Below, piece after piece: positions 32,440 through 43,900 of a DNA stretch of 64,000 nt. The stretch is from Prunus persica (lineage: Eukaryota; Streptophyta; Magnoliopsida; Rosales; Rosaceae). A model generated the notes under the pieces. It worked only from the letters and a program-made list of their open reading frames with translations. It had not been told where the DNA came from and ran no database searches. The DNA lies in NCBI RefSeq assembly GCF_000346465.2, contig NC_034015.1:8777744-8841743 (forward strand), written 5' to 3'. The translations under genes were made by a program, and so were the position numbers. Numbering within the stretch: the first letter of the stretch is position 1; every line of letters begins with the position of its first letter.

Positions 32440-32930
32440 GAAAGAAAAAAAGAAGAAGAAAAAGATCCAACCCACCCCTGCCCCCCTTCGATTTCTTCTC
32501 CCCCATTCCCACAGACCTCTCCATATGGGCATAAATCCCCAAAATCCTCGCAGCAATTTTGGTGTCTTGGAGGGTGAGAAATTGACAGTGGCTGTGATTT
32601 TGGGAGGTGGGGTTGGCGGGTGATGAGGTGGGGAGGAGGGTGGTGGGTGGTTGTCTCTCAACAACAAAGGGAAATCAAGGGGGAGGGGAAGAGGGTCTGG
32701 TTCGTTGTTGAATTGGGGTTTTGGGTTCGTTGGGAGGGGTCTGTGGAAGATTTTTATTTTTATTTTTCTCTGTAGTTGCTGGCTCGGTTGGAAGGTGGGG
32801 AGGAGTTGGGGTTCTGGGTTCCTGGGGCCTGGGGTGGAGCGTGGTTGTTGGATGGGTTTAGGTGGAGAGTGGTTGGGGGTTGGAGCTTGAGGGTGGTGGC
32901 CATGGGGGAATGGAGAGAGAGACAGAGAGA
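32440..32930 (-). other. GC-rich stretch inside the Pack-MULE, possible second captured fragment
   Basis: Strongly strand-asymmetric, G-rich on the plus strand. The minus strand stays open and reads proline-rich text (PPPSSPPHHPPTPPP). This composition is unlike the AT-rich terminal repeats, so it was probably taken from a gene leader or a proline-rich coding exon. I do not recognise the source. Confidence 0.4.
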
Positions 32931-32987
32931 CAGAGATACAGAGAGAAGGAACACAATCTTCAAAACCTTCCCTTGTGGAACACAATC

Positions 32988-33320
32988 GGCTTTATTTCAA
33001 CACTGGTACTGCACGTGGGAGTTTCAGAGCCTTTATATTACTGGATGCATAGACGTTTCCATGGCAACTACTTTTTTGAAAACTATCATTCACTTCACCG
33101 TTCCTCTCCTCTCCAATACCACTGCCCTTTACAGGTAAGATCAAATATATGAGCACAGACTTACAAATTCTTTTTTTTTTCCCCTCTTTAGTTATTTTGA
33201 CTGATTAATTTATCAATTATTTTTGTTAATATTTTTGTTCAGCTGGAAGTGCAACACTTCTGGAGCATCTGGTTTTAAGTGCAATTGTTGGAATTCCAGT
33301 TCTTGGTACCACCCTGATGG
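32988..33320 (+). pseudogene. Captured fragment of a CER3/WAX2-like cuticular wax gene
   Basis: 32988-33134 encodes [19 protein letters not shown], then [19 protein letters not shown]. These are two histidine-box segments of the membrane hydroxylase-like domain of CER1/CER3 proteins. The VSEPLYY and NYFF spelling fits CER3 rather than CER1. A normal intron follows (GTAAGA at 33135 to TTGTTCAG at 33242). Then 33243-33320 encodes GSATLLEHLVLSAIVG and IPVLGTTLMGC, the next family segment in correct phase. A 5-bp tandem duplication (TCTCCTCTCC near 33107) breaks the frame before the intron. The intron shows the fragment was captured as genomic DNA. In the intact protein this region takes part in alkane formation at the endoplasmic reticulum. 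Confidence 0.82.
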
Positions 33321-33324
33321 GTTG

Positions 33325-33326
<2 letters not shown>

Positions 33327-33382
<56 letters not shown>
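33327..33382 (+). repeat. (GA)28 microsatellite
   Basis: Uninterrupted GA dinucleotides lie directly after the captured CER3-like exon, inside the Pack-MULE. Confidence 0.97.
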
Positions 33383-33386
<4 letters not shown>

Positions 33387-33599
33387 ATTTCATTTTTCAA
33401 TATTTATTTATTTTTAACACACGAAATGACCAATTTATCCTCATATTTAACAGCAACATTGACAGAATGTAATGGTAGGACCAATAGAGCGATTAATATG
33501 TAGTTAATGTACCATTTAGACTAATAATTTAATTGAGGGACCAAAATGTAAATCGAGTACAAATTTAAGGACCATTTAAGTAATTTACCATTTTGTTTA

Positions 33600-33887
33600 T
33601 CTATATATATAAAGCAAAAGGCAGAGAATGGTGAAACATTCAAAATACCAGAAAATGCCCTTGGTTAATGCAAATATTAAGAATTCAAATTATTAATTAA
33701 ATGAGGATAATATAGTAAATTCATACTTTTTCATATTTAAAAAAATTAAAAGAAAAAGAAAAAACAGATAATGTATCCTTTTTTTATGGAACACAACTAC
33801 CCATTATCTTTTTTAATTCTAAAATAAATTTACTTATTTTTTTTAAAAAACCTCTCGCAAGCGCGAAAGCGCCTGCAGAGAGGCTAG
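33600..33887 (+). mobile_element. Small non-autonomous Helitron
   Basis: It begins TCTATATATATAAAGC and ends GAGAGGCTAG, so it has the TC start and CTAG end of Helitrons. It sits between A (33599) and T (33888), as Helitrons do. Just before the end is a strong hairpin (about 33851-33883) with core GCGCGAAAGCGC and outer arms CCTCTC/GAGAGG. At 288 bp it carries no gene. It follows the Pack-MULE target duplication with no gap, so it inserted at or after that duplication. Confidence 0.82.
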
Positions 33888-34497
33888 TTAACAGAAAGAA
33901 GGATGCAAATTCGGAAACCTCTTTAGTTGAAATATACTTTTGGAATGTGGAAGTATAAGACATTTAAGTGATTTATTTAGTTCTTTTGATCTGAGTTAGG
34001 GCACTTAATTAAGATTAAGTAGTTTTTTTTTGGTTTAAATAGTATTTGGCTGAACTTAATTGGGAACCAAGACCTTTATAGACTCTACCCTCATAGTCAG
34101 ACGTGAGCGGAGTTTGGACAGGCTTTCGTCTAAAAAATGATTAGGATAAATGTTCAAATGGTTATTTATATGACTTAGTTTTTTAGAGATCACTTTTGAA
34201 GTTTTATATCATTGAATTAATGATGAGTGGGCCACACAATGAATCCCTCAACTATATATTTAAAGAATCCATCAACTGAATCCTATTAAATGTAAATATT
34301 GCGTGATAAACATGTTATATATACAGTAAAAATTATGTAACTAGATAAAAAATTTACGTTTGTTAACTACAAATCTATGCCAAAAACAAACTCAGCGAAA
34401 AATCAACTTGATAAGTTCATAAGACTAGTTGTCTTGTCACTTGTCATCGCAGCAGCCATAGTCCTGCAAAAGAACAAAAAGTTAGGCCCGCACTAAG
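33888..34497 (+). other. Upstream region of the thaumatin-like gene
   Basis: It begins with TTAACAGAAAGAAGGATGC, the continuation of the flank motif interrupted by the Mutator element and Helitron. After that there is AT-rich DNA without a frame. It forms the natural promoter-proximal region of the gene at 34559. I cannot name specific response elements with confidence. Confidence 0.55.
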
Positions 34498-34507
34498 CCT
34501 ATATAAC
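34498..34507 (+). promoter_or_regulatory. TATA box of the thaumatin-like gene
   Basis: CCTATATAAC lies about 55-60 bases upstream of the start codon, leaving a short leader of about 25-30 bases after a typical plant initiation distance. Confidence 0.7.
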
Positions 34508-34558
34508 TATAAAGCCCAAGCTCATCAAATTCGAAGCACAGAAAACTAAGACATTCCG

Positions 34559-35467
34559 ATGATGAAGACCCTAGTAGCAGTCCTCAGCCTCAGCTTAACC
34601 CTCCTTTCATTCGGAGGTAAACAAGCTTCTTATTTTCTTTAAGTTTTTCATTTTGGGCAAACGATAGAAATACTCATTGATCTTTTCTTAAAGTCGAAGC
34701 TTCTTATTTTCTTTAATTTTAATTTAATATTTGTTCACAATAAGTGTGGTTTGTGATTACTGCATCAAATTAAGTGTGTTTTACTTTGCATGGCAGGTGC
34801 ACATGCAGCGACAATGTCTTTCAAAAACAATTGCCCCTACACGGTCTGGCCAGCCTCCTTTGGAAATCCTCAATTATCAACCACAGGGTTCGAGTTAGCA
34901 TCCCAAGCTAGCTTCCAGCTAGACACTCCGGTGCCATGGAGCGGCCGCTTCTGGGCCCGAACTAGATGCTCCACGGACGCCTCAGGAAAGTTCGTCTGCG
35001 AAACCGCAGACTGTGACTCTGGTCAGCTCATGTGCAACGGTAAGACTGGCATTCCGCCGGCAACTTTAGCGGAATTCACTATTGCAGCAGGCGGAGGACA
35101 AGATTTCTACGATGTTAGTCTTGTTGATGGCTTCAACTTGCCCATGTCTGTGACTCCACAAGGCGGTACTGGCACCTGCAAGATGGGTAGTTGCGCGGCG
35201 AACGTGAACCTAGTTTGTCCGAGTGAGCTGCAAAAGATAGGGTCCGATGGGAGCGTGGTTGCCTGCTTGAGCGCATGTGTTAAATTCGGTGAGCCACAGT
35301 ACTGTTGCACTCCGCCTCAAGAAACTAAAGAGAAATGCCCACCGACAAATTACTCTCAGATATTCCATGAACAATGCCCCGACGCTTACAGCTATGCTTT
35401 TGATGACAACAAAGGTTTATTTACGTGCAGTGGTGGACCTAACTACCTCATTACTTTCTGCCCATGA
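34559..35467 (+). CDS. Thaumatin-like protein (PR-5 family), intact, two exons
   Basis: Exon 1 is 34559-34616 (58 nt), the intron is 34617-34796 (180 nt, GT..AG), and exon 2 is 34797-35467, giving 242 residues. MMKTLVAVLSLSLTLLSFGG plus AHA is a signal peptide, so the mature protein starts near ATMSFKN and is secreted to the apoplast or vacuole. All 16 cysteines that form eight disulfides are present. So are the signature GRFWARTRCSTD and the acidic-cleft residues (R in GRFWAR, E in LAEF, D in QDFYD and VDGF). The first ATG is chosen because it directly starts the signal peptide after the TATA box. Family members are defence proteins, often antifungal or glucan-binding. Fruit forms in Rosaceae are abundant allergens. 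Function here is inferred from family. The gene lies between the inverted arms. Confidence 0.93.
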
Positions 35468-35739
35468 TGAGCATACATATATACATGAACTATAGAAAGG
35501 ACAAGATCTTTAATAAAGATAGGACTCTCGACATGTAATTGATAATGTGTCGATAATTAGTCTGGCTATTAAACGTTTGATCTTTAATAAAGGTAAGACT
35601 CTCGACATGTAATCGGTAACGTGTCGATTATTATAGTCTGGCTATGTATCAAGCATTTGATCTTAAATAAAGAAAGAATTGTCCCCAATTGATAAGGTGT
35701 TGATATTATTATCATCAATAATAAACTTATTGATATGTT
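35468..35739 (+). terminator. 3' region with three tandem polyadenylation-signal units
   Basis: Three units starting GATCTT at 35505, 35579 and 35659 (spacing 74 and 80 bp) each hold AATAAA (35512, 35586 and 35666). They share ACTCTCGACATGTAAT and TGTCGAT phrases in the first two. This probably provides the mRNA end of the thaumatin-like gene, with alternative sites possible. The same layout flanks the truncated copy. Confidence 0.7.
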
Positions 35740-35783
35740 TGTTAATGTATGCATTTTGGGTTTTTCTTTTGGCTTTTCTTGAC
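35740..35783 (+). mobile_element. 44-bp remnant of a Sirevirus LTR at the inverted-repeat breakpoint
   Basis: TGTTAATGTATGCATTTTGG and the following bases to CTTGACA match the first 44-45 bp of the Sirevirus LTRs (4920 and 11365). The match stops exactly where the right arm starts, so a Sirevirus once sat here and was cut by the rearrangement. Confidence 0.85.
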
Positions 35784-38700
35784 ACAACCCATGAAGAAGC
35801 TGCCACGAACAAATAGAGGTAGAATTTACAGCGCAGGATATGCCACTAAAGTCTAAATGTGCAACTGTACTGAACTATAAGGCCATTGAAATGTGTTTTA
35901 TTAGATCCCCTTAAATTGCCACGAACAAGCAGAGCTAGAATTTTCAACACTCAGGGATATACATTTTCTTTTCCACAGGACGTGAAGAAAAAAATTGCCA
36001 CTAATATCATTTGTATAAAAAATAAAAATAAATCAAAATTTATACATATCCCATGTGACATTTTATTGGTTATCTTGCATACGTATGTAACCTTCTTATT
36101 GGACTTTTCTTCCTCAAAGACAAGTGGTGCAGATTCAAGTCTTTTTGGTCTTCTATCTTTGCAGACTCCAAGACATTCAAGTAATCTTTAATGAGTCTCA
36201 ATTTTCCACAGACCAGCATCATGAAATTTGGAAGTCGTCGTTTGGCTAAATTAATTTGGCTGCAAAACTACCTTCAATTACTTTGGCTCCATATATATAT
36301 CAATTTATCTACTATTACATTTTTTTTCTTCTTAAATTAAGGATACCAATATGTCCATCTACTAGGTCTATCTCCATTCCGACAAAATTGATTATTGTGA
36401 CGGATATGTTCAAGGCTTAACGTGATTATTTTGTATTTCTTTTTCACAAACGACAACATATTTACACAATACTTTAATTTCATCGGCTAGCTATAATTGG
36501 ATATCGAACTAATCATGAATATAATTATCAACATTTATATGAGTTGAATTTTATTTTATTTTATTTTTTTATCAAATGAAAAATCTTTATTACTTTAAGT
36601 AACAGTCAATATGAGATACAAAAGGACCCCAAAAAATATGGAGAAAGGAGATGCATCTCGGGTAGCCTTGTTAAAACCTTGCAATGAAAATCCCTGTGGA
36701 GGAAAATCCGGTCAAGAAAAAAGAGTATCACGCACCTCCTGCAAAAAAACTAAATTTCCTCTCTATTCAACCCAATTGTAGGCCATAACCAATGTGGAGC
36801 CAATCCAGCCGAAAACAATGCCTTTGCCTTGCCAGACTCAATCTCATTTTTCAATCAAGATTTAACTTATTCGAATTAACTAAAAATTTAACATTTAAGA
36901 TAAATATATAAATTATATAAATTCAAACATCAATATATAAAAATCTAAAATAAGAGGTTACACTTCATACATTCAAATCTAATGCCGAAACAAGATAAAT
37001 ATTTGTAACAATTCAATCATTTCTTTTTCTTTTTTGACTTTCAAATTCTTGTTTTTTAAGGAATCATTGCTACTTGAAATCAGAAACAGTACAAGGAAAT
37101 CCAATGAAATTTTAATACTTCAAATAATAAATAAAGAACAACATAACTTGGAATTTGAGAAATCCCCCTCCACAACAACAAACTTAAAACTTCCAAATTT
37201 GCAATCAATTAGAGCTTAAAAGAGTTAAAAAATAGCCCATGTTACTTTTTTTTTTTAAATATTAAAAGAATATATAATAAATATAATATACCTCTTTATA
37301 AAATTAAAATTTAAAAAAATTTGGACCCCCTGGACAGTGGACCCAGAGTAGTTGCACTGACTGCCCCTGTTCAGGGCCGACACTAATTTCAACTTAAGAG
37401 AGGTTCTTAGTTTGCATCCTTCCTTCTGTTAATAAAAAACAAATAAAATAAAATAACTTTATTTTTTTTGTTTGAATATTTATTTGTTTTTTCAATTCTA
37501 TGTATTTGTCTATTTCTTGTTTTCTGTCAAATTGTTTTTTATGAAAGATCAATATTCACATCCTTCGCCAATGTAGAAAGTGCCACTCTAGGAGAAGAAG
37601 CTGCCACGAACAAACAGAGGTAGAATTTACAGCACAGGATATGCCACTGAAGTCTAAATGTGCAACTATAGGTGTTGAGGCTCTTCTTCGGAGAGGGTCA
37701 ACTTAGAGTAATATGGTGTGTCTTTAGCAAGGGGGAAGGTGAGGATATTCGGAAAGGAAAGAACCTGCAGACGACAAAGTGGAAGAAGCAATCGTCAAGC
37801 TTCGGACACCGGTGTGGTGCCTACCTAAGGCTCTTCTGAAAAATTCTCACCACTTGATCTCAACTCCAAAAAAAGCAAGTCAGCAGATCTTTTTCTCACA
37901 AAAAAATGTTTTCTCAAAAAGGCCCACGCGACTTCCTGACTTTGAAAAGTCAAAATTTTCAATTATCACAGAGGAGTTAATAGGGAGTTAATGAAGGCAG
38001 GTCTTACTGGAAGACTTCTCCATTTTTGCAGCCAAAGAAAGAAGATCAAATCTCTTTTATTACATACAGGGAAGCTCTGCACCAAGGAAGGTGTTCACCT
38101 ACTTTGATTCTGATCCTGTGATGGTAGGGGAAGGTTCCCAATTGGCTTGAAAACCATTGGTGGTCAACTAGTCAACTTTCTTTTGTGCATGAGCGTGCCA
38201 CTGCTAGCAATGAAAACCCTAGCAGACTTCTTAAAAATAGATAACATGCGCCCCAAGTTATTGATTTCTAAACAAACGATTGTGAATTTGGGTGAGGAAT
38301 ATTTCCCAAGGAAGTTCTTTTCTTGCCTCAGACAGGTGAGAACTTCATAATTTTTCATAGTACAAAAACTGGTAGTTCTGGCCAGAATAAATGATAAACA
38401 AGTGAACTGTTTTAGGCAAAATTTCCTTTTACAAAGCTCAGAAAAGGAAAGACCAACTCTGAAAAAAAAAAGAAAAAAAGCATTGGACTTCAATTTCGGC
38501 CTGGATAGCTGCTTTTGATCTAGACTGGACTGGGTATATCTGTGCTGGATTGGACCATCAACACCTTCAACTGTCAAGTTTCAGCTATAAATCGATACCA
38601 ACGATCGAGTTTGGCTATTTCAAGCCCTGGAAGGCTTTTTGAATAGGCAGAATTGGAGTCTCTTCAGTCTGGAAGGGGTAGAAGTGGCTGGATTTGATGA

Positions 38701-38973
38701 TTACTGAGCTGGAACTACACTGTAGTACCTGAAAGGACCCGACCTAAATTTCACTTTGGAATCCGAGCTGAACCCTGTGCGTGTCTAACACTTGGCGGGC
38801 GCCGGGCACAATGACTAAATTGCCCTTCTAGTTTAAATTCAGGTTTATTACAAGTTCGACCTCTACTGAAAATTCGACAGAACCTCTCCTGTAATTTGAT
38901 CATTTTCCAACATTTCAACCTGTCAAAAGCATAAATAAATAAATAACCCAACTACCAGCATGCTTTCAATTTA
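35784..38973. repeat. Right arm of the large inverted duplication
   Basis: This 3190-bp block is the reverse complement of 28925-32118 with few differences. It starts within ACAACCCATGAAG, directly after the Sirevirus LTR remnant, and ends at CTTTCAATTTA, inside sequence derived from solo LTR A. 36280-36560 also resembles 45830-46110 in the same orientation. Confidence 0.92.
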
Positions 38974-39159
38974 GCCATACCCCCAAGAAGCAATTGATGA
39001 AGTCCGGAATGAATGGGCAGAGTTTGTTTGCCTTCAACTGGAATATGGGAATTATTGAACACTTGATATTTATGTATAATGTACAAATTTTGTCTATAAT
39101 ATATAATGTAAAAATTTGTTGAGGTTTTCTTAAAGTAAAAACAAAAACAAACATACAAA
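38974..39159. other. Short unassigned spacer
   Basis: AT-rich DNA between the right arm and the first repeats of CACTA element 1. A short open stretch (EAIDEVRNEWAEFVCLQLEY, plus strand from about 38991) is protein-like but too short to identify. Confidence 0.4.
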
Positions 39160-40830
39160 ATGCGTTACCGACGTGTGATAATTTTCCAACGACGTAATAA
39201 AGTCAAAGGGTTCAGGGTAGTACTTTGTAACGACAGCGGTTAAGTCGAGGAATATATATTTTACGTCGGATAGTTAAATATCCACCATCGTTTCTCATTT
39301 AAACGACGTCATTTTAACAACTTAGACGTCTATTACAATTTACAACGTCTACAATTTATTAACACCGAAGTGGTTTGTTGTTGTGATAAGAATATTTTAT
39401 TATTTTTATATCAAAATATTCAAAATAAATTTAAAATAAATCAGAAAAATGCAAAGTCAACTCCTATGAAGTCATTGATATATTGTCTTCCCCCTAAACC
39501 TTGAAAAAATTCATTTTGAATAACAAAAATTTAAAATGAACATCCAAAACAAAATTGTTTTGATGAGTCATAAAATCACTTCTAGTTTTATGGTTTAGGG
39601 TTTAGAGTCTAGGGTTTAGAGATTAGGGTTGTTATTTATTGGGGTTTATTTTTAAAGTATAATTTTTCGGTAGTCTAGGGTATATATTAGGCTGTAAAAC
39701 CATAAACCCTTTTATAAACTTAATTTTTAAAATTATGTAATTTAGTTTTAAGGGTTTAGGGTATTAATTGTTAACGACGGTGGTTGAGTCGTGGAATACA
39801 TATGTTACGTCGTGAAGTAAATTATCCGACATGGTTTCTACTTTAAACGACGTCATTTTAATATGTAAGTCGTGTATTATAATTTACAACGTTTTCAATT
39901 TCTTAACCCCGACGTGGTTTTTCAGTCGTCTTTATATCAAAATATTGAAAATAAATTTAAAATTAATCCGAAAAATGAAGCGTCAAAATAAACGGCGTTA
40001 CGTTCAGTATTTCCGTCGTGGAATATTACATTTACGTTGGTTCTTGTAGAACTTTCGCCATGGTTTTTCTTTCGACGTTTTAAAGAGCGCGCGCTCTAAA
40101 AATTTTCGCGCGTCCTAAATTTTTTTATATTTGGCTCTTAATCTTATTCTTCTAACCCTGAACCCTAAAATTTTCAGATTTCGCGCAACATAACATTTCG
40201 CTCTCTCACTTCTGCTCTAATTAAAAGTTGCTCTAATTAAAAGTTGCTCTGTCACTTCTGCTCCGTCGAATCTGTGAGCTCGTCCAACCTGTAAGTACAA
40301 ACCCTATCTTCCCCTTGTAAATTCATTGAATGATATTAGGTTGTTTTGTTAAAGGATTTTAGGTATATGCTTTGCGATCTGTTAATAATGTGCTTATAAG
40401 TATGGGTTCATGGATTTTCTGTTTAATGGGTTCATGGATTACATTATCTGTTATGTTGAATTGGGAATGGATTTAATTTTGTCGGATCTTTTAATCACCC
40501 TATGTTATGTTGAATTGGGAATGGATTTATTGTTTTCATGCTTGGTTTCATGTATATGTTGTTTTCTTGCTTGGTTTCATATATATGTTGTGTTCTTAAT
40601 GGGTTTTGGGTTCTTGAAAATAAACTGAGACACGACGCCTTTTTAGGCATACGACGACGATTACACGACGGTTTATGAAAAAACCGTCGTTGTATTACTT
40701 ATACACGACGGTGTTTTCATAAACCGTCGTTTGTATTACTTATATTAGACGACGTCTGTTGAAAATCCGTCGTCTATATATGCCAAATACGTCTGTTTTT
40801 GTTTAAAACCCGTCGTCTCTGTTGTGTATT
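39160..40830. repeat. Left subterminal repeat region of CACTA element 1
   Basis: Many copies of ACGACGTCAT, AACGACG and CGTCGT occur in both orientations, for example near 39195, 39304, 39776, 39846, 40660-40690 and 40716-40760. Telomere-like words (GGTTTAGGGTTTAGAG near 39591) occur in the middle. TNPA-type proteins bind such arrays in known CACTA elements. Confidence 0.75.
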
Positions 40831-40921
40831 ACTTGCTATTAGATCTTTGTATAATCTGCTATAGTGATGGTCATTGCCTGTATTTTCACTTTATTATAGA
40901 TAATAGGTTATAGTGTCGGAG

Positions 40922-43900
40922 ATGGATAAGTCATGGATGCACTCGGATAGAAGATCGAAGGCATATGAGTTTGGGGTGGAAGCATTTTTGAACTTTGCTG
41001 TAGAAAATCTTCTAACTACAACACATATCCGTTGTCCATGTGTTAAATGTGTTAATTTGAAGTTGTTTGGGGTTGGAATTATAAGGGATCACTTATACTT
41101 TAATGGAATTGACCAAAGCTATAAGAATTGGACATTTCACGGAGAACCTTGGGAAGCAACTACTAATTCTAGTAGAAATGTTGAAGAAGATGATGGCCAT
41201 AGTAGGTACAGTTATTGATATGGATGATAATGATTTTGGTGATTTTGGTTCGGATCCGTATGAGTTTGCCAATGTGATTGGGGATGGAGATCAACCAGTG
41301 TACCCTGGTTGTAGAAAGTACACGAAGTTATCGGCATTAGTGAAGTTGTATAATTTGAAGGCAAAACATGGGATGAGTGATGTCTGTTTTACAGAATTAT
41401 TGATACTTCAAGGCGATTTGCTTCCAGAAGGAAATACAATACCAACCTCCATGTATGAGGCTAAAAAGACTTTGTGTGCATTGGGGCTGAGTTATGAGAA
41501 AATGCACGCATGCCCCAATGATTGCATCTTGTATAGGAAGGAGTATGAGGATTCAACTAATTGTCCTACTTGTGGTATCTCAAGGTGGAAGGAAGGCAAA
41601 GATTCAATCTTGAAAGAGGGTGTGCCAGCGAAGATGGTGTGGTATTTTCCTCCAATTCCAAGGTTTAAAAGGATGTTTCAATCACATGAGACAGCTAAGA
41701 GTTTGACTTGGCATGCTGCTAGAAAATCAATTGACGGTCAGATGTCTCATCCGGCGGATTCCCCGTCTTGGAAACTTCTTGATGATAAATGGCCTGAGTT
41801 TGGTAATGAGCCGAGAAACTTGAGATTGGCTCTTTCATCTGATGGATTCAATCCCCACAGTTCTCTAAGTAGCAGATATAGTTGTTGGCCGGTTATCTTA
41901 GTTACATATAATCTCCCTCCATGGCTGTGCATGAAACGAAAGTTCATGATGTTAACCTTATTGATTTCCGGTCCTAAACAACCCGGAAATGATATAGACG
42001 TCTACTTGGAGCCTTTGATTGATGATTTAAAATCTTTGTGGGATGGGATTAGAGGAGTGTATGATGCACATAATGGAGAATACTTTACACTCAGAGCTGC
42101 ATTAATGTGGACAATTAATGATTTCCCCGCCTATGGAAACTTATCTGGTTGTGTTGTTAAAGGATATAAAGCTTGTCCAATATGCGGCGATGATACACCT
42201 AGTCACAGGTTGAAAAATGGCCACAAAATTTGTTACATTGGGCATAGAAAATGGTTACCAATCAATCATCCATATAGGAGGCAACGTGCAGCTTTTAATG
42301 GGAAACCTGAATATGGCATACCTCCCGAGCCATTAACCGGAGAAGAAGTGCTGCATATGGTTGAAAATGGTGACAGAGTTTGTTGGAAGAAGAAATCAAT
42401 ATTCTTTGATCTCGAGTATTGGAAATACATTCCTGTGAGGCATGCCCTAGATGTTATGCACATTGAGAAGAATGTTTGTGATAGTATCATTGGTACATTG
42501 CTGGAAATCCCTGGAAAAAATAAAGATGGGATTGCTGCTCGATTAGATTTATTGAACATGGGGGTCAAAACTGATTTGCAACCCGAGTATGGAGAAAGAC
42601 GTACTCGTTTGCCTCCTGGGCCTTGGAATTTGTCAAGAGCAGAGAAGAGAGAGGTTTGCAATTCTTTCTATGGTATGAAGGTCCCTGAAGGTTATTCTTC
42701 AAATATTAAAAATCTTGTATCTTTACAAGATTCAAGACTTCTTGGCCTTAAATCACATGATTGTCATATCTTATTGCAACAATTGCTCCCTGTGGCAATT
42801 CGTTCTGTTTTGGAGAAGCCTGCAAGGTATGCAATAACTCGTTTGTGCTTCTTCTTCAATGCTATATGTGCAAAGACTGTTGATGTTTCCAAGCTAGATA
42901 AGTTAGAAGAAGATGTAGTAGTTACTCTGTGTTTGCTTGAGAAGTACTTTCCTCCTTCATTCTTTGATATCATGGTTCATCTAGTAGTACATCTTGTCAG
43001 AGAAGTTTGTCTATGTGGGCCAGTATATTTTAGGTGGATGTATCCGTTTGAAAGATATATGAAAGTGCTGAAGGGGTATGTTCAGAATCGTACTCGTCCC
43101 GAAGGTTGCATTGCTGAGCGGTATATAGCTGAAGAAGCGGTAGAGTGTTGTACTCAGCATTTATCTGATGTTAGTACAGTTGGAGTGCCTTCAAGCCAAA
43201 AGATGGGACTTTCAAAGCCATTATCAGGTTGCACAGTGAGCGTAGTTGATCAGGACCTGTTGAATCAAGCACATCTATATGTCTTGGAGAATACGGAGGA
43301 AGTCCTACCTTATATCGAGTACGTATGAGCTTTATTCTTTAAGTTTCCATTTTAAATTATTTCTTATGTTTATCTTCTATATTTAGGACCGTAATGCTTG
43401 AATTTTTCGTGTCATGTAGGCAACATATGATTCACATCAAGACTGCTTATCCAAAATTTAGAAAGAGAACAAAGTGGCTGCAGGATAAGCACAATAGCAC
43501 TTTCATTCAATGGCTACGCTTCAAGGTATATGTTGTTGAATAACATATTTCTCTTTTAATTTTCTTCTTATTTATATGTTAGATTGAATTAAGATATGAT
43601 TAATTTGCAGGTTCAAAGTGAACTTGAGGAAGACAATCATGGCGTATCAGAAAATTTAAGGTGGCTAGCAGCTGGTCCAAACATGTCAGTGCCATTATAT
43701 AGGAGCTATCTTATTAAAGGTATTAAATTCAATATCAAGGCACAAGATGATGTGCGGACAACTCAAAATAGTGGAGTTTATTTACTTGCACATACCATGC
43801 AAGTTGCTAGTGCCAAGGATAAAAACCCAATTCTCTCAAATATGGGTTTCTATGGTGTCATTCAAGAAATTTGGGACCTTGACTACCAAAAGTTTACAAT

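Larger units (their letters stand above)
32210..33590. mobile_element. Mutator-type non-autonomous transposon carrying a host gene fragment (Pack-MULE)
   Basis: The element is 1381 bp. Its ends are inverted: GGGTAAATTACTCAAATGG at the left, and at the right CCATTTAAGTAATTTACCA, the near complement. Similarity continues for about 90-95 bp and weakly to about 150 bp. The flanks carry a 9-bp near-perfect duplication. Inside there is no transposase but a spliced fragment of a CER3-like gene (32988-33320) and a GC-rich, proline/glycine-coding stretch (32440-32930) of unknown origin. This is the definition of a Pack-MULE. Confidence 0.85.

Noticed and set aside
32419..32985. 188-residue proline-rich frame on the minus strand
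   Set aside because: It lies inside the Pack-MULE, spans its inner boundary with the CER3 fragment in antisense, and is low complexity. Treated as cargo DNA, not a gene.
40410..40628. 72-residue hydrophobic frame in CACTA element 1
   Set aside because: It comes from two imperfect repeats (TGTTATGTTGAATTGGGAATGG) in the leader. No protein family recognised.
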